The notes beneath the pieces are model-generated. The model saw only the letters and a program-made list of their open reading frames with translations. It was not told the DNA's origin and did not search any database. Below are positions 52,869 through 62,415 of a DNA stretch of 64,000 bases, piece after piece (the first letter of the stretch is position 1; each line of letters starts with the position of its first letter). Source of the DNA: Sorangium aterium (GTDB taxonomy: Bacteria; Myxococcota_A; Polyangia; Polyangiales; Polyangiaceae); the NCBI RefSeq assembly GCF_028368935.1, contig NZ_JAQNDK010000002.1:124001-188000 (forward strand). The letters are read 5' to 3'. Both the position numbers and the translations under genes were made by a program.

Positions 52869-54593
52869 TCATCTCGGCCTGAGCTCGGTGAGGACGAGCA
52901 GGTACTCCGGCGGGTTGTTCGGCGACAGCTTGGCGTACGGGTTCTCCTTGGTGGGAAAGCCGGTGAAGCGCTTCGTGCTGTACTCGCCCCAGGACGGGTT
53001 CTTGAAGAGCGGGATCACCGGCGCGTTCTGCGCGTAGAGCAGCTGCACCTCGTCGAGGATGCGCTTCTGCTCGGCTGACTCCGTCGCTGCCTCGAACTGC
53101 TGGAACAGCTTGTCGGCCTCCTTGTCGCCGTAGCGGTGCCAGTTGCGCGCGCTCGCCTCGCCGACGGGCTTCACGAGCTCCGCCGACATGAGATCCCGGT
53201 AGTAGTTGTAGGGCGTCGGCTCGACGGTGGTCCACCCCATCGACATGTCGAACGTGCCCTTCTGGAGCGCCTCGAAGAACGCGCTGAAATCGTACGCCTT
53301 GAGCGAGGCGTCGATGCCGAGCTGCTTGAGGTTCTGCGTCATGATCTGGACCGCGCGGACCCAGTCGGACCAGCCGGTGACGACGTTGATCTCGAAGCGC
53401 ATCGGCTCGCCGTCCTTCACCCGGATCCCGTCCGGGCCCGGCGTGTACCCGGCCTCGTCGAGGAGCTGCTTCGCCCTCGCCACGTCGAGCTTCACCCAGT
53501 CGCCCGCCGCCACGGCCTTCGGGTTGCGCCAGCGCTCGTAGGAGTCGTCGAGCCCTGTCGCGTCCGCCGGCTGGGTGTAGTCGTTGGACGCGATCTTCAC
53601 GATCTGCGCCCGATCGATGCCCATGCTGATCGCCTTGCGCACGCGCACGTCGTCGAACGGCTTCTTCGTGCTGTTCGGGTAGAGCGTGGCCATGCCGCCG
53701 ACGAGCGGGAACCAGTAATGGTGGTTCGCCGGGTCCTTGGCGACATAGACCTTCTCGATCTCGGGGACGAACGCGCCCGCCCAGTCGACCTCGCCGTTGA
53801 TGATCGCCATATTGACCTGGTCGTTGCCCGGGTACGCCGGGAAGCGCAGCCCATCGACGGCGGGCTTCCCCTTCTGCCAGTAGTTCGGGTTCTTGCCGAG
53901 CTCGTACACCTGGTTCTGAAAGGTCTTGATCTCGGTGAACGGCCCTGTCGCCACGGGGGTCTCGTTCGCGTACGTGACCGGATCGGCGACGTCCTTCCAC
54001 TTGTGCTCCGGCACGATCGGCTGGTGGCCGATGTAGCTGAGCCCCGGGACGTACGGCCGCTTCAACGCGAACTCGACCGTCGTGTCGTCCGTCGCCTTCA
54101 CGGACTCGACGAACTTCCACACCCCCGAGAGGTCGAGCGCGGGGTGCTTCTTCAGGAGCTCGAACGTGAAAGCCACGTCCTTCGCCGAGAACGCCTGTCC
54201 ATCCGACCACTGGACGCCGGAGCGCGTCGTGAAGGTGAGCCTCTTGTTCCCATCGCTCCACGCGTATTTCGTGGCGAGCCACGGCGTGTACTCGCCCTTC
54301 ATCGTGTTGAAGATGAGCATCGGCTCGTAGATGCCGGCGAGCGTCGGGAATCGCACGCTCCCCTCGGCGAGCAGGGGGTTGAAGCTCCGCACCCAGGAGG
54401 CCTGCTGCTCCCTCGATATCGTGACCATCGAGGCGCCCTTCGCCGCAGGCGTCGGCGCGGACGCCGCCGACCCCTCCGGAGCGCCACGCGCCGCCTCGGC
54501 TTTCTCCTTGGAAGAGCAACCGGCGGCGGCGCCGGCGGAAAGCATCAGCGCCGATAGAAAGAAGATGCGACGCGGCATAAGTCCAGTCTTCAT
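52869..54593 (-). CDS. Family 5 (oligopeptide-type) ABC solute-binding lipoprotein
   Basis: A 574-aa periplasmic substrate receptor. The start is ATG 54593 after GAGAGGCTTGTC. The signal peptide FFLSALMLSAGAAAGCSS has a lipobox-like AAGC. Family-5 features are FNPLLAEGSVRFPTLAGIYE, WSDGQAFSAKDVAFTFELLK, PVATGPFTEIK, VRKAISMGIDRAQIVKIA and NAPVIPLFKNPSWGEY. No permease or ATPase genes adjoin, so it is an orphan that would have to use transporters encoded elsewhere. Substrate (peptide, nickel, sugar or opine) cannot be told. The 54594-55009 stretch upstream contains no gene. Confidence 0.92.
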   Translation of the reverse strand: MKTGLMPRRIFFLSALMLSAGAAAGCSSKEKAEAARGAPEGSAASAPTPAAKGASMVTISREQQASWVRSFNPLLAEGSVRFPTLAGIYEPMLIFNTMKGEYTPWLATKYAWSDGNKRLTFTTRSGVQWSDGQAFSAKDVAFTFELLKKHPALDLSGVWKFVESVKATDDTTVEFALKRPYVPGLSYIGHQPIVPEHKWKDVADPVTYANETPVATGPFTEIKTFQNQVYELGKNPNYWQKGKPAVDGLRFPAYPGNDQVNMAIINGEVDWAGAFVPEIEKVYVAKDPANHHYWFPLVGGMATLYPNSTKKPFDDVRVRKAISMGIDRAQIVKIASNDYTQPADATGLDDSYERWRNPKAVAAGDWVKLDVARAKQLLDEAGYTPGPDGIRVKDGEPMRFEINVVTGWSDWVRAVQIMTQNLKQLGIDASLKAYDFSAFFEALQKGTFDMSMGWTTVEPTPYNYYRDLMSAELVKPVGEASARNWHRYGDKEADKLFQQFEAATESAEQKRILDEVQLLYAQNAPVIPLFKNPSWGEYSTKRFTGFPTKENPYAKLSPNNPPEYLLVLTELRPR

Positions 54594-55009
54594 GACAAGC
54601 CTCTCCGCGCGGGCGACGTCCGGTCCCCGCGACGCTCCATCCCCGTGACAGCGCGCGGCGCCGTCGCCCGGCAGACAAGGGCCGACGGACGACCGCGCGA
54701 GGTCCTCCACGCCACGCCGTGGTCGGCATGGCATGGACGACTTTACCGGTTAAGTCATGTGGGTGTCAACGCGCAAACGTGGCAGTCGCCGCGCGCTCCG
54801 TCGCCGCCGTCCGGCGAGGGAGGGCGAGGGACGGCGAGGGATGGCGAGAGCTGGAGACTTGAAGCCTGGCCGAGCGGGTCGTGCGCCCGCGTGCCCGTGC
54901 GCCCCGACAGGCGAGCACGGGGCTCACCCACGCGTGGTGCTCGTTGATTCCGGACCTCCTCCTTCATGCTTCATGTCGCAGAGAATGCGCTGCTCGAAAG
55001 TTAACCATG

Positions 55010-55038
55010 TTGACAAACCATCGTTGAAAACGATAGAG
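55010..55038 (+). promoter_or_regulatory. Candidate sigma-70-type promoter
   Basis: TTGACA at 55010-55015 followed after 16-17 bases by GATAGAG/ATAGAG. The surrounding AT-rich stretch (GTTAACC, GTTGAAAACG) is unusual for this genome and stands about 60-90 bp before the lipoprotein gene. The -10 match is weak. Confidence 0.3.
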
Positions 55039-55099
55039 GTCGGAGTGTTGTCCTGAACTTGAAATCGACTCACTTCCCCTCTGCCAAGGAGCTCCTCCC

Positions 55100-55963
55100 A
55101 TGAGATCGAAGACGCTGGTGAACAAGCCCTGGAGCGCTCATCTCGGCTCGGCGTTGGCGCTGCTCGTCGCTCCCCTGGCGCTCGGCTGCGTGGGCGAGGT
55201 GGGCCATGAGGACGAAGGGGCCCTGGACGAGGCCGTCGGGGAGGCCCAGGCGGCGGTCGGCTGGTCGGGGTACAGCTGGGGATGCGGGGGGAGCTGCGAG
55301 CTCAACCTGGGGACGGACGTCGACCGGACGTGCTTCCTCGCAGGCGTCTGGGGCAAGCTCGGGGCCAGCTCTCAGGCCTCGGTGCGCGTGCAGCGATCGG
55401 GCGGCGACTGGATACTCGACGTCGACGCCGCCAGCGGCCAGAACCTGGGCGCCAACGCCGTGTGCGTCAACACGGCGGAGAACAGGACGGGTCAATACAC
55501 CTGGACCTGGGGACCGGGGGATGGCCTGCCGACGAGCATGGGGTTCGGCACGTCGTCACGGCGGTGCTTCCTCACGCAGGTGATCAGCAACGGCGCATTC
55601 AGGTTCAACAACTGGATCACGGACTACGCGAGGGTGCGAAAAGACGCCTCGGGCGAATGGTTCCTCGAGGGCGTCAGCACCACGGGCGTGGATACCCCGG
55701 TGACGGCCACGGTGAAGGCCATCTGCGTGGATGTGCCGCAGAACTACGGTGCCTGGCAGTGGCTCGCCGGCAACAACCACCGCATCGATCCTCTGGCGAG
55801 CAATTCGGTCGGCGGGGTGGCGTGCGGCATGACAGGGCTGGGCGGGCCCTTCACGTCGAACACCTGGACCGATGGCGTCTGGCTCGAGTACAATCCAACA
55901 ACGCTCGACTGGGAGCAGCACACCGTCAACAACAAGACGGCCTGGTCTCAGTGCGTCCGGTGA
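55100..55963 (+). CDS. Secreted lipoprotein with two beta-rich repeats
   Basis: A 287-aa exported protein, ATG 55100 with AAGGAG upstream. The signal peptide LGSALALLVAPLALGC carries a lipobox-like LALGC. The mature part is two related halves, each opening with a Cys (DVDRTCFLAGVWGKLGAS and SSRRCFLTQVISNGAFRF). Each then has WILDVDAASG/WFLEGVSTTG and a second Cys in AVCVNT/AICVDV, followed by a Trp-rich strand (TWTWGPGDG, AWQWLAGNN). A third partial unit ends the protein. The pattern suggests a disulfide-linked, carbohydrate- or surface-binding beta fold. No family name is offered. Confidence 0.75.
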   Translation: MRSKTLVNKPWSAHLGSALALLVAPLALGCVGEVGHEDEGALDEAVGEAQAAVGWSGYSWGCGGSCELNLGTDVDRTCFLAGVWGKLGASSQASVRVQRSGGDWILDVDAASGQNLGANAVCVNTAENRTGQYTWTWGPGDGLPTSMGFGTSSRRCFLTQVISNGAFRFNNWITDYARVRKDASGEWFLEGVSTTGVDTPVTATVKAICVDVPQNYGAWQWLAGNNHRIDPLASNSVGGVACGMTGLGGPFTSNTWTDGVWLEYNPTTLDWEQHTVNNKTAWSQCVR

Positions 55964-56154
55964 CCGGCGCGGCGGCTTGACGGCGGCTCGACGGAGCGAT
56001 GCCGTGCAGGGCCCGGATCCGGCGCTCGGCGGCGACGCCGCCTCTGCATGTGCGGTCGTCTGCGGGGGCGAGCGCCCCCCCGCGCCTCCACGCCCACGCG
56101 GCGGCTCGGCGTCTTCACGGCGCCTCTCGGACGCGCGCTGTGATGTAATGGGCC

Positions 56155-57228
56155 GTGTCCACCCCCGGGGCAGCCGGTGCCAGGGGGATAACCCGCGGTG
56201 AGCCCTTGAGCGCCTCTCCTCCCAAAGCGACCATCGCCGTCCTCGAGCGGAACCGCGTCGTCGGCCAGCGCATCGCCCGCGTGATGGCGGCGGCCTCCGG
56301 CCTGCAGGACGTGCCCGTCGCCAGCGATCCCGCCGAGCTGCGCGCCCGGCTGTCCGAGCGACCCCTCCTGCTCGGCTGCGACGCCGCCGATCTCGACCTC
56401 GCGCTCGAGTGGGCGGCCGAGCGATACCCCAGCATGCACCTGCTCGTGTGGACCTCGGGCAGCACCGACGCGATCCTCCACGCCGCCCTCAAGGAGCCCC
56501 GCCTCTCCAGCATCGTCGGCTGGCCGAGCTTCGCCTCCATGCCGCGGCCCTGGGAGATCGCCCTCGCCGTCCGCCGCATCCTCAAGCCGCTCGCCCTGCC
56601 GCCTCGCCTCTCCGACCTGCTCTCCTGGGGCGCCACCATCGTGAAATGGCGCCCCCGCACGAGCGACGACCGCGACCGCACCGTCACCGAGGTCGCGCAC
56701 TGGGCCGAGCGCTCCGGCGCCCCCGCGCGCGTCGCCGAGCGGCTCGCCGCCCTCGCGCACGAGCTGCTCATGAACGCGATGTACGACGCGCCCGTCGACC
56801 GCCGCGGCCGCCCCCGCTACGCGCACGACAGGCGGCGCGACGTCGTGCTCGAGGAGAACGAGATCCCCACCCTGCGCCTCGGCACCGACGGCGCGTACCT
56901 CGCCCTCCAGGCCCACGATCCGTTCGGCGGCCTCCGGCGACACCACGTCTTCGAGGGCATCACCCGCGGCCTGAGCGCCCGCGGCGCCGACGCGGCCAGC
57001 TCCCCCGTGCTCGACACCTCGCGCGGCGGCGCCGGCCTCGGCATGCTCAAGATCTACGCGGCCGGCGCCGTGCTGGTCGTCGACGTGTCGCCCATGGCCT
57101 CGACGATGGTCACCTCCTTCTGGGACCTCGACGTCAACCCGCGCGAGTTCCGCTCGCTCCCGGCGTCCCTCCACTTCTTCGAGCGCTCCACGCCGGCGAT
57201 GGAGACGCTGGAGCGGACCGGGTGGTGA
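56155..57228 (+). CDS. Receiver-like plus HATPase_c regulator
   Basis: About 340-357 aa. Residues 20-140 form a receiver-like fold (ATIAVLERNRVVGQRIARVM ... LLGCDAADLDLAL ... LLVWTSGSTDAILHAALKE). A histidine-kinase-type ATPase domain lacking a HisKA H box follows (AHELLMNAMYDAPVD as N box, GGAGLGMLKIY as G2). That layout is like RsbW/SpoIIAB anti-sigma kinases. GTG 56155 is the longest start; TTG 56206 is an alternative, so the N-terminus is uncertain. It opens the signalling cluster and is 57 bp from the SpoIIE-type phosphatase, which supports a partner-switching role. Confidence 0.75.
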   Translation: MSTPGAAGARGITRGEPLSASPPKATIAVLERNRVVGQRIARVMAAASGLQDVPVASDPAELRARLSERPLLLGCDAADLDLALEWAAERYPSMHLLVWTSGSTDAILHAALKEPRLSSIVGWPSFASMPRPWEIALAVRRILKPLALPPRLSDLLSWGATIVKWRPRTSDDRDRTVTEVAHWAERSGAPARVAERLAALAHELLMNAMYDAPVDRRGRPRYAHDRRRDVVLEENEIPTLRLGTDGAYLALQAHDPFGGLRRHHVFEGITRGLSARGADAASSPVLDTSRGGAGLGMLKIYAAGAVLVVDVSPMASTMVTSFWDLDVNPREFRSLPASLHFFERSTPAMETLERTGW

Positions 57229-57285
57229 CGCCCGCGCTCGCCGCGCGCGGCGCGAGAGGACGGCGAGCCGGCCGAGGCGGGCGCC

Positions 57286-58548
57286 ATGGCTGAGATCGAT
57301 CCGCTCCTCGCGCGGCAGCTCAGGCGCCTCGGGCTCGAGGACCTCGGCGAGCCGCCCGACAAGGAGACCTGGCACAAGGTGGTCGCGCGCATCAGCGAGC
57401 ACTACCGCCACGTCGCCGACGACCGGAGCCTGCTCACCCGCTCGCTCGACCTCTCCACGAACGAGATGGGCGCGCTGCACCGCCAGCTCCTGGCCGAGCG
57501 GGACCGCCTGCGCAGCGTCGTCGTGGCCATCGGGGACGCGCTGACCATCTTCCACGACGCCGCGAGCTCGCAGGTCGAGCCGTCGCGGCCGATCGAGGTC
57601 GGCTCGACGATCTCCACGGCCAAGCGGCGCTTCGCGTCGAAGCTCGGCGAGCTCTTCTCCCTGAGCGGCGCCGCGCAGGCCGCGCCTGGCAGCGCGACCC
57701 AGGACGCCGCAGGCGCGAGCGGCTCGGACGAGGCCATCAACGAGGTCCGCGTCCAGCTCGTCGCGCTCGGGGATCGTCTGGTGCAGCTGCTCTACGACAC
57801 GGCGGAGAAGGCGTCGCTGAAGAAGCAGCTCGAGGTCGCGCGCGCCGTCCAGCAGATGCTCGTTCCGAGCGAGGACGTCATCGAGCGGCCGTCCCTGCGG
57901 CTCGCCAGCCACTTCCAGCCCGCGGCGGAGTGCGGCGGCGACTGGTGGACGTTCCACGATCTGCCGGACGGCAGGCTGCTCACCGTCGTCGGCGACGTGA
58001 CCGGGCACGGCATCTCGTCCGCGATCATCACGGGGGCGGCGAAGGCCGCCTGCGACGTCGTGCGCACGTTCGCGCGCGAGCAGCTCAGCCCGGCGCAGCT
58101 GCTCCGGGTCATGAACTGCTCGATCTTCGAGGCGGGGCAGCAGAAGTTCCTGATGACGTGCGCGGCGTGCATCTTCGACCCCGCAGCCGGCTCGCTGACC
58201 CTCGCGAACGCCGGGCACCCGTTCCCCTACCTGGTCAGGAACAGCGCGATCCGGCAGCTCGCCGCGCAGGGCGAGCCGCTCGGGGCGGCGAGCTCGGCCG
58301 AGTACACGTCGAGCACCATCGCCCTGGAGGGCGGCGACGCCCTGCTCTGGTTCACCGACGGCGTGACCGAGTGCGAGAACGAGTCGAGCGAGCAGTTCAC
58401 GGAGAAGCGGCTGCGATCGCTCTTCCAGAGCGTGGCCGCCGGCGCGCCCGAGGAGGCGAGGGACGCGATCGTCGAGGCGGTGTCCAGGTTCCGCGGCGAG
58501 CGCGCCCTCGACGACGACGTGACGCTCGTCGTGGCCCGCGTGTCGTAG
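57286..58548 (+). CDS. SpoIIE-type PP2C phosphatase
   Basis: A 420-aa Ser/Thr phosphatase, ATG 57286 after GAGGCGGGCGCC. An N-terminal helical and coiled region (about 1-180) likely senses or docks. The phosphatase domain (about 185-415) has ARAVQQMLVP, FQPAAECGGDWWTF (metal Asp), VVGDVTGHGISSAI, LANAGHPFPYL, LLWFTDGVTECEN and ALDDDVTLVV. These are the metal-binding and DGVxE motifs of the RsbU/SpoIIE class. Its natural substrate would be a phosphorylated STAS protein; STAS domains lie in the next two large genes. Probably one operon with the upstream HATPase gene. Confidence 0.92.
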   Translation: MAEIDPLLARQLRRLGLEDLGEPPDKETWHKVVARISEHYRHVADDRSLLTRSLDLSTNEMGALHRQLLAERDRLRSVVVAIGDALTIFHDAASSQVEPSRPIEVGSTISTAKRRFASKLGELFSLSGAAQAAPGSATQDAAGASGSDEAINEVRVQLVALGDRLVQLLYDTAEKASLKKQLEVARAVQQMLVPSEDVIERPSLRLASHFQPAAECGGDWWTFHDLPDGRLLTVVGDVTGHGISSAIITGAAKAACDVVRTFAREQLSPAQLLRVMNCSIFEAGQQKFLMTCAACIFDPAAGSLTLANAGHPFPYLVRNSAIRQLAAQGEPLGAASSAEYTSSTIALEGGDALLWFTDGVTECENESSEQFTEKRLRSLFQSVAAGAPEEARDAIVEAVSRFRGERALDDDVTLVVARVS

Positions 58549-58666
58549 GGCGCCACGAGGACGACGGGCGTGCGAGCGAGCTCGACCGCCGCGTCATGGC
58601 GCCCGTCCCGTCACGACATGACGCCGGTCGCCGCCCGCGTGCGGTAGCCTGAGAGCGCGGAGCTCC

Positions 58667-61600
58667 ATGATCCTCGAGACCTTCCACTACGATCGGGACA
58701 CCAAGAAGTGGTCCGTGCGGGTGCTGCCGGTGCTCGACAGCGAGCGGACGCTGGTGCTGGCGTTCGGGGCGCCGGAGCTCCTCGACGACCCCGGGGCGAT
58801 CCGGGAGCTGCGGCGCGCGTACCCGCGGTCGCACGTGGTGGGGTGCTCGAGCGCGGGGGAGATCGCGGGCACGTCGGTGCGCGACGGGACGCTGACGGTG
58901 GCGGTGGCGCGGTTCGAGCGGACGGCGCTGGCGACGGCGCAGGTGGAGGTGGCGAGCGCGTCGGAGTCGTTCGCCGCGGGGCAGGCGCTGGCGCGCAAGC
59001 TGGAGCGGCCGGGGCTGCGCGGGGTGCTCGTGCTGTCGGAGGGGCTCGGGGTGAACGGCAGCCAGCTGGTGCGCGGGCTGAACGCGGTGCTGCCGGAGTC
59101 GGTGGTGGTGACCGGGGGCCTGTCCGGGGACGGGACGCAGTTCAAGCGGACGTGGGTGTGCGCGGGGGACGTGGTGCGCAGCGGGCTCGTGGCGGCCGTG
59201 GGGCTGTACGGCGAGCACGTGGTGATCCAGCACGGGTCGAAGGGCGGCTGGGACAAGTTCGGGCCGGAGCGCGTGGTGACGCGCTCGGAGGGCAACGTGC
59301 TCTACGAGGTCGACGGCCGCCCGGCGCTGGCGCTGTACAAGGAGTACCTCGGGGACAAGGCGGCGGAGCTGCCGGCGTCGGCGCTCCTGTTCCCGCTGGC
59401 GTTGCGCGCGACGGCGCAGGACGAGAAGGCGCTGGTGCGGACAGTGCTGGCGGTGGACCACGACGCGCAGTCGCTGACGTTCGCGGGGGACGTGCCGAGA
59501 GGGCACCTCGTGCAGCTGATGAAGGCGGACTTCGAGCGGCTGATCGGGGGCGCGGAGCAGGCGGCGAGGGCGGCGAGCGAGGCGGGCAAGGCGGGCGGGG
59601 ACAATGCGCTGGCGATCGCGATCAGCTGCGTGGGGCGCCGGATCGTGCTGGGCGACCGGACCGAGGAAGAGGTCGAGGCGGTGCTGGACGTGCTGCCGAA
59701 GGGCACGCAGGTGACGGGGTTCTACTCGTACGGGGAGATCTCGCCGTACGCGACCGGCCACTGCGACCTGCACAACCAGACCATGACCCTCACCGTGCTC
59801 TCCGAGGCGCTCACGCCGCTCGTCAGGAGCGAAGGCCCGAGGGAGCGGAGGCCGCGCGCCGCGAAGCGCGCGCCGGCCGTGGCGGCGCGCGTGGTCGCGC
59901 AGCCGGCCGGCGGGATGGCGGAGTTCGAGGAGCTCGAGATCGCGTCGGACTCGACCTTCACGTCCGAGACCGCCTTCGACGCGCCGGCGTCGGCGTCGAG
60001 CGCGGCGCCCGGGCCGTCGCCGCTGTCCCCGGCGCGCGAGGGCGAGGAGCCGCGGCCGACCGTCCGGGTGCCGCCGCCGAACGGCCGCAGGGCGTCGCGC
60101 CCGCACAGCGCCGAGCCTGCCTCGGGGCCGGTCTCGTCGGGGCACAGCCCGACCACCGTGGACCGGCCGCCGCCGGCCGCCTGGGCGCACCGCGCCGCGC
60201 CGACGCGGAGCGTGCCGCCCGCCGGCGCCGCCGGCCGCCTCGACAGCCTCGCGTTCGATCGGCGCACGATCGGCGACGTCCTCGTCGTCCGGCTCGCCGG
60301 GCGCATGACCGAGGCGTTCAAGGGGGCGGCGCTCGCGCGGGAGCTCGAGGGCAAGGTCCTGCTCGATCTGGCCGGCGTCGAGCGGATCACGTCGTTCGGC
60401 GTCCGCGAGTGGCTCCAGATGATCCACGCGGCCCAGCCGCGCCTCCGCGCCCTCTACCTCGCGCGCTGCTCCGAGCCGGTCATCAACCAGCTCAGCATGA
60501 TCCGGCGGTTCGCCGGCAACGGGCGGGTCGTCTCGTTCTACGCGCCGTACTGCTGCGAGTCGTGCGGCGCCCAGTTCGAGCGCCTCGTCGACTGCGCCCA
60601 CGACGCGGCCTCGCTCGCCGAGGGCAAGGCGCCCGACGCGGTGTGCCCCCGCTGCGAAGGCGCGGGCGCCTTCGACGACGACGCGGAGACGTATTTCGGG
60701 TTCGTCGCCCAGCACGGCGCCGGCGCGATCCCGCCGGAGGTGCGCGAGATCCTCCTCGAGCTCGAGCGGTCCGACGAGCCGGCCGTCGGCGACGTGGTGG
60801 AGAAGTCCGTCGAGGGGCGCGTCACGCGCCTCAAGGTGGGCAGCAAGCTGACCGCCACGCTCCGCTGGAGCCGCATCATCGACGGCCTCGAGGGCCAGGT
60901 CGTCTTCGACCTGAGCAACGTCCCCGCGGTCACCGCCGACGGCGCGGCGCGCTTCGAGTCGGCGCTCTGCAAGATCGACGGCGCCGTCGAGGCGATCCGC
61001 ATCGAGGGCTGTCCCCGGCTTCTCGCCGAGCGCACGGCGGGCCCCTCGTGGCCCGAGCGCGCGAGGATCGCGTCCGCGGTCGTCGAGGGCCGCTGCGCGT
61101 CGTGCAGCGCGATCCGGACGGTGCTCGTCGAGGTCGATCGGCGCGCGCCCCTGCTCCACGGCGGCCAGGACCCGGGCGTCACCTGCAAGCGCTGCAACAC
61201 GCCGCTCGCCTTCGACGGCTCCCGCTCGCTGCTCTACCTCCTCGGCGCCCACGCGGCGCGCGCCCCCTCGGCCCCGCTGCCGCCCGCCCTGCCTCCAGCG
61301 AGCTCGCAGCAGCAGCCGGCCGCGGCGCCCGAGGCGCAGCAGCACACGAGCGCCGCCGCGCCGCAGCAGCGCGGCGCGGGCGGCAACGCGGCGTTCCTCG
61401 CGCTGCTCGGCGGGGTGGCGCTCGCGGCCGTCGGCTTCGCGGCGTGGCGCGGCGGCGTCGGCCACGCAGCAGCGCCCGCGGCCTCGGCAGCGCCCGTGGC
61501 CTCGGCAGCGCCTGCGGCCTCGGCGGCGCCTGCGGCCTCGGCGGCGCCTGCGGCCTCGGCGGCGCCCGCGGGCCAGGCGCGCGCGCCGGCGCCGCCCGCG

Positions 61601-62344
61601 AGCGGCCCCGGCACGGCGGGCTGGTCGGTCATGGACGACCTCCCGCCCGCGTGGGTCGAGCGGCCGTTCGTCATCGAGGGCGAGAGCGTGCTCGTCGTCG
61701 GCCGCGGCGGCCCCGCGGCCAGCGAGTCGGGCGCGCTCGCGGCGGCGCGCAACGGCGCGCTCGAGCGCCTCACGTCCGGCCTCGCCGCCGAGCTCGCGGG
61801 CTCCCCCGCGGCCGAGCTGGTCGTCGCGCAGCCGCCGGCCGACGCCGGGCCGGCGCAGCGCGCGGAGATCGTCGAGCGCATCGCCGGGCGCTTCCTTGCG
61901 CAGGTCGGCGCGTTCGCGACGCCCGAGCGCGTCGACGCCGTCGTGCGGCGGGAAGGCGACGGCGTGCTCGCCTTTGCGCGCTACAGGCTGCCCCGGGAGA
62001 GCTTCGACGCGGCCGCGGAGCTCTACCGCCAGACGGCCACGTTCCAGGGGCTCACCGTGGCGCGCTTCTTCCCGCAGCTCGAGGCGAGGGTACGCACCTC
62101 CGGCGAGCTCGTCGTCGTCGCGGCGGAGCGCTCGCAGCGCGGCGCGGATCCAGGGGTCGTCGCGGGGGACATCGTACTGTCGGTCAACGATCGCCCCGTC
62201 CAGTCCGTCGAGATCTTCGGGAAGGCCGCGGCGGACGCGTGGGCGCGCACGCCGGCCGGTGGTACGATGACGCTCCAGATCGAGTCGCGCGGTGAGCGCC
62301 GCAGCGTGAGCTTCGCGAAATCCCAGGCCGAAGGCCCTCGATGA
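58667..62344 (+). CDS. FIST sensor fused to two STAS-like/zinc-ribbon units, TM and PDZ
   Basis: A 1225-aa protein, ATG 58667. Residues 1-375 are FIST_N and FIST_C (VVGCSSAGEIAG, VVTGGLSGDGTQF, GFYSYGEISPYATG, LHNQTMTLTVL), known as small-ligand (amino-acid-type) sensors. A disordered linker leads to STAS-like unit 1 (about 524-625; LVVRLAGRMTEAFKG, VERITSFGVREWLQM, MIRRFAGNGRVVSFY). A Cys4 ribbon follows (CCESCGAQF, VCPRCEG). STAS-like unit 2 (711-795; ATLRWSRIIDGLEGQVVFDL) has its own Cys4 ribbon (CASCSAIR, CKRCNTP). Then come a membrane span near 915 (FLALLGGVALAAVGFAA), Ala/Pro repeats and a periplasmic PDZ (VVAGDIVLSVNDRPVQSVEI). The arrangement of inner STAS and outer PDZ suggests a signal that crosses the membrane. 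I know no named family with this order. Confidence 0.88.
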   Translation: MILETFHYDRDTKKWSVRVLPVLDSERTLVLAFGAPELLDDPGAIRELRRAYPRSHVVGCSSAGEIAGTSVRDGTLTVAVARFERTALATAQVEVASASESFAAGQALARKLERPGLRGVLVLSEGLGVNGSQLVRGLNAVLPESVVVTGGLSGDGTQFKRTWVCAGDVVRSGLVAAVGLYGEHVVIQHGSKGGWDKFGPERVVTRSEGNVLYEVDGRPALALYKEYLGDKAAELPASALLFPLALRATAQDEKALVRTVLAVDHDAQSLTFAGDVPRGHLVQLMKADFERLIGGAEQAARAASEAGKAGGDNALAIAISCVGRRIVLGDRTEEEVEAVLDVLPKGTQVTGFYSYGEISPYATGHCDLHNQTMTLTVLSEALTPLVRSEGPRERRPRAAKRAPAVAARVVAQPAGGMAEFEELEIASDSTFTSETAFDAPASASSAAPGPSPLSPAREGEEPRPTVRVPPPNGRRASRPHSAEPASGPVSSGHSPTTVDRPPPAAWAHRAAPTRSVPPAGAAGRLDSLAFDRRTIGDVLVVRLAGRMTEAFKGAALARELEGKVLLDLAGVERITSFGVREWLQMIHAAQPRLRALYLARCSEPVINQLSMIRRFAGNGRVVSFYAPYCCESCGAQFERLVDCAHDAASLAEGKAPDAVCPRCEGAGAFDDDAETYFGFVAQHGAGAIPPEVREILLELERSDEPAVGDVVEKSVEGRVTRLKVGSKLTATLRWSRIIDGLEGQVVFDLSNVPAVTADGAARFESALCKIDGAVEAIRIEGCPRLLAERTAGPSWPERARIASAVVEGRCASCSAIRTVLVEVDRRAPLLHGGQDPGVTCKRCNTPLAFDGSRSLLYLLGAHAARAPSAPLPPALPPASSQQQPAAAPEAQQHTSAAAPQQRGAGGNAAFLALLGGVALAAVGFAAWRGGVGHAAAPAASAAPVASAAPAASAAPAASAAPAASAAPAGQARAPAPPASGPGTAGWSVMDDLPPAWVERPFVIEGESVLVVGRGGPAASESGALAAARNGALERLTSGLAAELAGSPAAELVVAQPPADAGPAQRAEIVERIAGRFLAQVGAFATPERVDAVVRREGDGVLAFARYRLPRESFDAAAELYRQTATFQGLTVARFFPQLEARVRTSGELVVVAAERSQRGADPGVVAGDIVLSVNDRPVQSVEIFGKAAADAWARTPAGGTMTLQIESRGERRSVSFAKSQAEGPR

Positions 62345-62415
62345 GCACCATGTCCGCCCGCCGCGCTCCTGGAGAAGTGACGCCGCCGGCCCGCGCGATG
62401 GAGGCGGTCGAATGA
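62341..62415 (+). CDS. 24-codon coupling ORF between sensor and kinase
   Basis: ATG 62341 overlaps the stop of the FIST protein (ATGA) and its own TGA (62413-62415) overlaps the ATG of the kinase (ATGA at 62412). The peptide would be MSTMSARRAPGEVTPPAR and so on. Double overlap would pass ribosomes from one gene to the other. Whether the peptide has any function is unknown; chance is possible. Confidence 0.4.
   Translation: MSTMSARRAPGEVTPPARAMEAVE

Noticed and set aside
58397..61465. 1022-codon minus-strand frame opposite the FIST protein
   Set aside because: Shadow of GC-rich coding DNA; Arg/Ala/Glu bias and no motif.
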